From Marivirga sp. (GTDB taxonomy: Bacteria > Bacteroidota > Bacteroidia > Cytophagales > Cyclobacteriaceae): a stretch of DNA of 55,031 nucleotides. The notes under the pieces are model-generated. The model was given only the letters and a program-made list of their open reading frames with translations, searched no databases and was not told the origin of the DNA. Shown one piece after another: positions 51,686-55,031 of this stretch (the first letter of the stretch is position 1; each line of letters starts with the position of its first letter). Made by a program: the position numbers and the translations under genes. The stretch spans positions 1 through 55,031 of the forward strand of contig NZ_JAGXGF010000058.1 of assembly GCF_024636815.1 (NCBI RefSeq), read 5' to 3'.

Positions 51686-53444
51686 AATATTTTTTTTCAG
51701 ATATTTTTTTATCAATTAAATCAGAAGCCCCACCCATTAATTTGGCTTTCTTCCATTGTTCCAATGCTTTTTCTTTCTGCCCGGTTTTATAGAGCGCATC
51801 AGCATAGTGCTCTATTATGGTTGCAGAAGATTGATTTTGCACCGCTTTCTCTAAATATTTTAAGGCTTCTTGATATTCCTCTTTCTGAAACAAAACCCAA
51901 GCGTGAGTGTCCAAAAAAGTAGCATTATCAGGGTTAGCTTCTACCATTCTTGTAGATAATTCTTTTGCTCTTTCCAAATTTTGCTTTTTCAGAGATAAGT
52001 AATAAGCATAATTATTAATAGCGAAATAATTGGTAGGATTCGCCTTTATGGCTTCTTCATAAGTTTTGAAGGCTTTTTGATATTGCTTACTGGCATGATA
52101 GGCATCAGCTAATTGAGCGGCAAAAGTACTTTTTAGTCTATCATTTCCATAAACTATGGATTTACCCTGTTCCCAGAACATTATGGCATTCTTAAAATTC
52201 TTCAAAGAAAAATGGGCAGACCCAGCGTATAAATATAATACCGGTTGATTCGGAAAAAAGGATATTGCTTCATCAGCATAATCAATTACCTTTTGATAAT
52301 TTTTATTCTCCATCTCTAAAGACAATAAATTCTGCCACAACTGAAGATTATTACCATTAATATCTACTGCTTTTTTATAGAAAAATTTTGCACTGTCTTT
52401 CTCCTTTAGTGCAAAATAAAGATCCCCATTAGCAGCAAAAGCATTGGCATCGGTGGAATGGACCTCTAAAATACTTCTTCCTAAATTTTTTAATCTTGAT
52501 AAATCCTCGTCCTTTGAAAGCTTTTGAATAAGTGCAACAAAGTTATTCAGTTTGTCTTCCAATTGAATTTCTTCAGAACTGAAAGCTTTTTCAAAATAAT
52601 CCAGTGCAAGTTCAATTTCATTAGTCTGTCTGTATAGTTTGGCTAACTCCATTTCAGCTACCGCTTGATTAGGGTGTTCATCTAAATACTCTTTCAGATA
52701 TTCAATAGCTTCTTCTTTCTTATCATTAGAAACTAATATTTGTGAAACGGAAACTGCATACTCACCAATTTTAGGATAAGCCTCTACTAAATTTTTGCCT
52801 TCAGCAATTGCTTCTTTTAGTTTGTTTTGTTTTAAATAGATTTTCTGCTTTTGCGTACTTACTTCTTCTAATATCCCTAATCGGTTCTCAATTCTGTCAT
52901 AGGTTTTTAACGCCATATCAGGCTTTCCATTGTAAAGATATAAAGCAGCTAATTCTAGTAAATAATCATCAGGAGCGTCATCCGAAAATTCATATAAATC
53001 CTCATATGTAGAAATAGCATTTGACAAATCTCCCTTATCCGTTAATATTTCTGCTTTTAAGACTTGATAATAATAATTGTCTTTTTCCTTTTCTGTTGCT
53101 TTTGAGATATAAAATAAGGCTTGATCAGTATCTTCACTGTCTTTGAGAATTTTAGCTATCTTGAAATTAATAGCTGCATTATCAGGCATGATTTGGTGAG
53201 CCTTCATAAAGCTGTCCAATGCTTTAGATGGATTTTCAATGGATAAGAAATGCATCCCCTCCACGATCAAAAACTCCACATTAAAACGGTCAACCTTTAA
53301 AGGATCGGCATCAGGCAATACATCTTCATGTTGAGGAGTTTCCGGAACTTGAGCTAAAAGCACAAACGGACTCATCAAGAGAGTTATAATAACTAATAAA
53401 CTTATGCTATACCCTGCCCTAATATTCACTCTTTCCTTATTCAA
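51669..53444 (-). CDS. Secreted TPR-repeat protein
   Basis: 591 aa: signal segment (about 12-30), then about a dozen TPR units from 58 to 585 (for example ALDSFMKAHQIMPDNAAINFKIAKIL, ALKYLEKAVQNQSSATIIEHYADALYKTGQKEKALEQWKKA). No extra catalytic domain. TPRs are protein-protein platforms; context with EnvC-like and DUF4292 lipoproteins points to an envelope assembly role. The operon order nucleotidyltransferase-TPR-DUF4292-EnvC is conserved in Bacteroidota from recall. 8-base overlap with the upstream gene. Confidence 0.9.
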   Translation of the reverse strand: MNKERVNIRAGYSISLLVIITLLMSPFVLLAQVPETPQHEDVLPDADPLKVDRFNVEFLIVEGMHFLSIENPSKALDSFMKAHQIMPDNAAINFKIAKILKDSEDTDQALFYISKATEKEKDNYYYQVLKAEILTDKGDLSNAISTYEDLYEFSDDAPDDYLLELAALYLYNGKPDMALKTYDRIENRLGILEEVSTQKQKIYLKQNKLKEAIAEGKNLVEAYPKIGEYAVSVSQILVSNDKKEEAIEYLKEYLDEHPNQAVAEMELAKLYRQTNEIELALDYFEKAFSSEEIQLEDKLNNFVALIQKLSKDEDLSRLKNLGRSILEVHSTDANAFAANGDLYFALKEKDSAKFFYKKAVDINGNNLQLWQNLLSLEMENKNYQKVIDYADEAISFFPNQPVLYLYAGSAHFSLKNFKNAIMFWEQGKSIVYGNDRLKSTFAAQLADAYHASKQYQKAFKTYEEAIKANPTNYFAINNYAYYLSLKKQNLERAKELSTRMVEANPDNATFLDTHAWVLFQKEEYQEALKYLEKAVQNQSSATIIEHYADALYKTGQKEKALEQWKKAKLMGGASDLIDKKISEKKYYDASI

Positions 53445-54447
53445 TCACCTTATTAAAATCTCCTATACTCAAATCTTTAGCTGCACCTTGATATAATACA
53501 AAATTACCTAACATACTGTTTTTAATTTGTGCTTCAGATATGATGGAATTTGTTTGGATTATGCTGTTGATTATTCTGCTATCTTCAATTTCAGTATCAT
53601 CTCCGATGGAAACGTGCGGACCTATCACAGAGTTTTTAATTGATACATTTTCACCTAAATAAACTGGTGGTATGATAACAGTATTCTCTATTTTAGCAGA
53701 TTTACTTATTAATTCTTCACTTTTTATAAACTCTAAATAGCGTTGATTGGTATAAACTGTTGCATCTTTATTCCCGCAATCTAGCCATTCCGTGACCGTT
53801 CCAGGGCGCAGTTTCACTCCCTTATCTTTCATGTTTTCTAATGCAACTGTGATCTGGAATTCACCGCCAGCGTCTTTAATATCATTATCTAAAAGATATT
53901 GAAGCTCTTTCCTTAAATCCTCTCCTTTTTGGAAATAGTAAATACCAATAATAGCCAAATTAGAAACAGGGGTTTTTGGCTTTTCAATGAAATCCGTAAT
54001 AACGTTATCATTATTAACTTTTACCACCCCAAAAGCAGATGGATCATCCACTTTTTGAGTCCAAATGATACCCTCCTCAGAAGTATCCAATTTAAAATCT
54101 GCTTTGAAAAGGGTATCTGCAAATGCCACAACTGTATTTCCATCCAATAAATCTTTGGCGCACATAATGGCATGAGCAGTTCCTAGAGCTTCTTCCTGAT
54201 AATGAATGGAGCCTTCTGCACCCACAGATTCAGCAATTTTTATTAAACTTTGCTCTATTTCTTTACCAAATGAAGATTTAATAATAAATCCAATTTTATC
54301 GACTTCACTTCCGCAAACTTTTGCGATATCCTCTACCAAGCGTTGTACGATTGGCTTACCCGCAATAGGTACTAATGGTTTTGGTATTGTTAATGTATGT
54401 GGTCGCATGCGTTTTCCCATGCCCGCCATTGGAATGATAATGTTCAT
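53437..54447 (-). CDS. Sugar-phosphate nucleotidyltransferase with left-handed beta-helix end
   Basis: 336 aa; N-terminal GT-A pyrophosphorylase domain begins MNIIIPMAGMGKRMRPHTLTIPKPLVPIAGKPIV with the GxGxRxxP...K nucleotide-binding motif. VVAFADTLF near 110 and ITDFIEKPKTP near 150 fit glucose-1-phosphate thymidylyl/uridylyltransferase-type or GlmU-like enzymes. Hexapeptide repeats (about 255-320; VIIPPVYLGENVSIKNSVIGPHVSIGDDTEI) form a left-handed beta helix. Substrate not determinable. Supplies an activated sugar; first gene of the unit with TPR-DUF4292-EnvC. Confidence 0.88.
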   Translation of the reverse strand: MNIIIPMAGMGKRMRPHTLTIPKPLVPIAGKPIVQRLVEDIAKVCGSEVDKIGFIIKSSFGKEIEQSLIKIAESVGAEGSIHYQEEALGTAHAIMCAKDLLDGNTVVAFADTLFKADFKLDTSEEGIIWTQKVDDPSAFGVVKVNNDNVITDFIEKPKTPVSNLAIIGIYYFQKGEDLRKELQYLLDNDIKDAGGEFQITVALENMKDKGVKLRPGTVTEWLDCGNKDATVYTNQRYLEFIKSEELISKSAKIENTVIIPPVYLGENVSIKNSVIGPHVSIGDDTEIEDSRIINSIIQTNSIISEAQIKNSMLGNFVLYQGAAKDLSIGDFNKVIE

Positions 54448-54813
54448 AACTATTTATATTTTTAAAGCCCCCTAGCCCCCTAGCCCCCAAAGGGGGAATA
54501 TTCAAAGAAGACCTTTAGTTTTTTAATTTAATTATCTATCACTTTTAAAATTAGTAAAATTAGTAAAATTATTGTTTCAGCTTGTTATTATGTCAAAAAC
54601 TTAGTTCTGCTGCTTAAAGCCCCTAGCCATGCCCCCTAACCCCCAAAGGGGGAATAGGGAGAGTGGCACGGAATCACATTTGCATTTTAATTTGATATAG
54701 TATCGCTTCATTGAATCTTTAACTTATGGAATGAGAAAAAAAGTGATGAAACATGCTGTTTTTGCTGATTTTAATCTGTGAGCGTTCCCCGCCAGCTGGC
54801 GGGTTAGGGGGCT
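54448..54813. repeat. GC-rich repeat element between dut and the nucleotidyltransferase
   Basis: No credible gene. Two copies of a CCCCCTAACCCCCAAAGGGGGAAT-type cassette are seen, near 54470-54500 and near 54625-54655. At the dut side lies CGGGTTAGGGGGCTTTAGCCC, the inverse of the left end TAAAGCCCCCTAGCCC, so the block is bounded by imperfect inverted repeats of about 17 bases. A perfect 16-base palindrome CCCGCCAGCTGGCGGG (54788-54803) lies just inside the right end and could serve as a transcription stop for dut. High G+C against an A/T-rich background points to a mobile, REP/MITE-like origin. Confidence 0.65.
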
Positions 54814-55031
54814 TTAGCCCGTACTTCCAAAACCGCCTGCACTTCTTTCAGAATCTTCCAGACTATCTACTAATTCCCAATTAATTTGCTCATGCTTAGA
54901 AACTACCATTTGGGCTATTCTTTCTCCAGATTCAATAAAAAAAGCTTCATCTGATAAATTAACTAATAAAACCTTAATCTCTCCTCTGTAATCTGCATCA
55001 ATCGTGCCAGGGCTATTCAAAACCGTAATTC
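54814..55031 (-). CDS. dut: dUTPase, 3' part (cut by window edge)
   Basis: Partial: only the C-terminal ~72 residues are in the window. It includes the conserved motif [17 protein letters not shown] (dUTPase motif 3 with the catalytic Asp), GERIAQMVV (motif 4) and the Gly-rich C-terminal arm [10 protein letters not shown] (motif 5, closes on the triphosphate). Hydrolyses dUTP to dUMP and PPi. The frame is open to the window edge, so the start lies outside; the stop at 54814 coincides with the edge of the GC-rich repeat block. Confidence 0.93.
   Translation of the reverse strand, partial: ITVLNSPGTIDADYRGEIKVLLVNLSDEAFFIESGERIAQMVVSKHEQINWELVDSLEDSERSAGGFGSTG

Noticed and set aside
1-55031. 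CRISPR arrays, tRNA or rRNA genes, prophage or IS transposase genes
   Set aside because: No spaced direct-repeat array, no tRNA-like fold, and no transposase, integrase or phage structural motif were seen when reading both strands.

Overview
The window looks like core chromosome of a gliding-type member of the Bacteroidota, most likely order Cytophagales (a Marivirga-like organism is my best guess, from recall and not from any search). The reasons are low G+C with A/T-rich gaps, few Shine-Dalgarno sequences, two -7-like TAnnTTTG boxes, and Bacteroidota-specific genes: sprA (type IX secretion translocon), gldH (gliding lipoprotein), a RicT/PSP1 protein, DUF4837 and DUF4292 lipoproteins, and a DNA polymerase III alpha subunit fused to its own proofreading exonuclease. 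I see no rRNA or tRNA gene, CRISPR array, transposase, integrase or prophage gene.

Layout. 1-1966: rpsB and tsf, each with its own terminator. 1976-2175: a hairpin-bounded intergenic repeat. 6803-2218 (minus): a tightly overlapping five-gene operon of three membrane or polyprenyl-type glycosyltransferases, a rhodanese lipoprotein and a DUF2064 transferase. 6995-7387: a small Hsp20-like chaperone, convergent with the exonuclease-dnaE fusion (11781-7480). 11782-12264: a gene-free mosaic of repeats. 13482 and 13505: a LolC/E-type permease and a NamZ-type muramidase lipoprotein, divergent with only 22 bp between start codons. 14892-17958: an AT-rich accessory stretch with a secreted unknown, a Cys-rich unknown whose 5' end looks lost, and a small secreted Cys peptide followed, after a strong terminator, by a six-bladed propeller lipoprotein. 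19992-18038 (minus): ruvB-queG.

22712-20145 (minus): a BlaI repressor and BlaR1-type M56 sensor protease whose C-terminal plug-like domain has apparently been split off by a one-base frameshift. Two matching dyads lie upstream of blaI, and on their other side is an unlisted 39-residue single-pass membrane protein read the opposite way. 23207-24236: a VIT-type metal transporter and a cupin. Then manC (minus), recQ, purD, ricT-like and gldH (plus), and a carboxypeptidase-regulatory-like secreted protein, rmuC, tonB, vanZ, gcvH and sprA (minus).

42317 to the end (minus): ruvA, malic enzyme, DUF4837, an MltD-like transglycosylase, gatA, tatA, an EnvC-like murein hydrolase activator with a degenerate LytM domain, DUF4292, a TPR protein, a sugar nucleotidyltransferase, a second GC-rich repeat element, and the 3' part of dut, cut by the window edge.

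Themes. Much of the window serves the cell envelope: type IX secretion and gliding (SprA, GldH), TonB energy transduction, peptidoglycan turnover (NamZ, MltD-like, EnvC-like), surface glycan synthesis (the five-gene operon, ManC, the nucleotidyltransferase) and lipoprotein sorting. The most novel candidates are the peptide-propeller pair, the BlaI/M56/plug locus with its divergent micro-membrane protein, and the rhodanese-containing glycosyltransferase operon.
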